Below, in pieces: positions 63,421-64,000 of a stretch of 64,000 bases of DNA (position 1 is the stretch's first letter; each line of letters begins with the position of its first letter). A program made the translations under genes and the position numbers. This DNA is from Ignavibacteriales bacterium. Lineage in GTDB: Bacteria > Bacteroidota > Ignavibacteria > Tepidaquicellales > Tepidaquicellaceae. The stretch lies in NCBI GenBank assembly GCA_020635255.1, contig JACKAC010000001.1, positions 310,001 through 374,000 on the forward strand. Reading direction: 5' to 3'. The notes under the pieces are model-generated. The model ran no database searches, was not told the origin of the DNA, and saw nothing but the letters and a program-made list of their open reading frames with translations.

Positions 63421-64000
63421 TTGAAATTCACCGATTACAATGCCTGCCTGGACTGGCTTTTCGGGCTTGAAAGGGCCGGTATTAAATACGACCTGAATAA
63501 TATTACCTCACTTCTCGAATTTCTAGGTAATCCGCAGGACTCTTTTAAGGCAATTCATATTGCCGGAACTAACGGCAAAGGCACGGTTGCCTCGATATTA
63601 AACTCTATGCTAATCCAGGCAGGTAAAAGCACGGGTCTGTACACGTCTCCTCATATACTCGATTTCCGGGAGAGGGTACTTGTTAATGGAAAAATGATCT
63701 CGAAGAAGTTCGTGATAGAATTCACTAACAGGCTCGTTCCTCTTATCGAAAAGATCAAACCCAGCTTTTATGAAGTGAACACGGCTATGGCTTTCGAGTA
63801 TTTTAAATCAAAAAAGGTAGAATACGGGGTTGTGGAAACAGGGCTTGGTGGAAGATTAGACTCTACAAATATTCTTACTCCGATTTTATCAATAATTACT
63901 TCTATATCGATTGAACACACTGACTATCTCGGTGATACAATAGAAAAGATAGCGTTTGAAAAAGCAGGGATAATCAAAAAAGGAGTACCATGTGTTGTTG
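63421..64000 (+). CDS. folC: Folylpolyglutamate synthase/dihydrofolate synthase, N-terminal part (runs off the right edge)
   Basis: Reading from TTG at 63421 gives LKFTDYNACLDWLFGLERAG (start read as Met), then IAGTNGKGTVASILNSML (P-loop), GLYTSPHILDFRERVLVNGK, NTAMAFEYF and VVETGLGGRLDSTN with SIEHTDYLGDT. These are the ATP- and folate-binding motifs of FolC of the Mur ligase superfamily. 193 codons are visible; the C-terminal half is missing. TTG is chosen because no in-frame ATG occurs between the upstream TGA (63397) and the conserved start of the protein. Divergent from wecB. Confidence 0.92.
   Translation, partial: MKFTDYNACLDWLFGLERAGIKYDLNNITSLLEFLGNPQDSFKAIHIAGTNGKGTVASILNSMLIQAGKSTGLYTSPHILDFRERVLVNGKMISKKFVIEFTNRLVPLIEKIKPSFYEVNTAMAFEYFKSKKVEYGVVETGLGGRLDSTNILTPILSIITSISIEHTDYLGDTIEKIAFEKAGIIKKGVPCVV

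Overview
The window looks like a chromosomal segment of a Gram-negative bacterium of the Bacteroidota/Chlorobiota/Ignavibacteriota group, most likely an Ignavibacteria-type organism. Eight proteins end in the same kind of C-terminal sorting domain (about 80 residues opening with a YPNPFNPxT motif and closing with a short Lys-rich tail), which marks type IX secretion system (T9SS) clients. Two promoters fit the Bacteroidetes pattern TTTG-N20/21-TAnnTTTG. Genes for Kdo, heptose and lipopolysaccharide assembly (kdsA, waaA, gmhA, two GT9 transferases) show an outer membrane. TTG starts are frequent. No rRNA, tRNA, CRISPR array, transposase or prophage gene was seen. The taxonomic placement is inference from these features.

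Layout. 1-5.5 kb: the N-terminal part of a TrmB-type regulator with an operator-like palindrome on its promoter, then three tandem paralogous T9SS-exported proteins of unknown function whose 3' ends have been homogenised. 5.5-8.7 kb: leuS and a HIT-family protein. 9-12.4 kb: a YCF48/fibronectin-III T9SS protein and a T9SS-exported protein resembling a clan-A glycoside hydrolase. 12.5-16.8 kb: a compact rightward run (bshB1-like deacetylase, DEDDy-type exonuclease, ybaB, recR, methyltransferase, two lipoproteins). 16.8-21 kb: leftward L,D-transpeptidase and a tight yggS-divIVA-PNP-PNP-like operon. 21.2-24.4 kb: rodZ-like gene and ligA. 24.4-33 kb: flavin reductase, outer-membrane protein, then trmH, kdsA, a membrane protein fused to a spermidine-synthase-like domain, pfkA, an amino-acid permease and a CDF metal exporter. 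33-36.7 kb: small orphan genes and an S9 peptidase.

36.7-45.6 kb holds the most interesting structure. A two-gene module is present twice: a leftward gene for a cytoplasmic, helix-rich protein of unknown function (SPYFN motif) and a rightward gene for a secreted LamG-LamG-P-domain-T9SS protein. In both copies the rightward gene has a Bacteroidetes-type promoter followed by a 190-230 nt leader. The two leaders share primary-sequence blocks and base-paired stems with compensatory changes, including a hairpin whose loop shows GCCTTCG facing several copies of GAAGGC, one of them at the start codon. I propose this as an undescribed cis-regulatory RNA.

46-52.2 kb is a translation and envelope block: rplM-rpsI, a terminator, a structured spacer, then rpsB-tsf-pyrH-frr-waaA-gmhA. 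52.2-63.3 kb is leftward: a YCF48 T9SS protein, a secreted subtilase without a sorting domain, a 2-oxoacid dehydrogenase E2, prs, two GT9 glycosyltransferases flanking a POT peptide transporter, nth and wecB. The 5' part of folC runs off the right edge.

All calls come from reading the sequence. No database search was run, so family names rest on recognised motifs and lengths.
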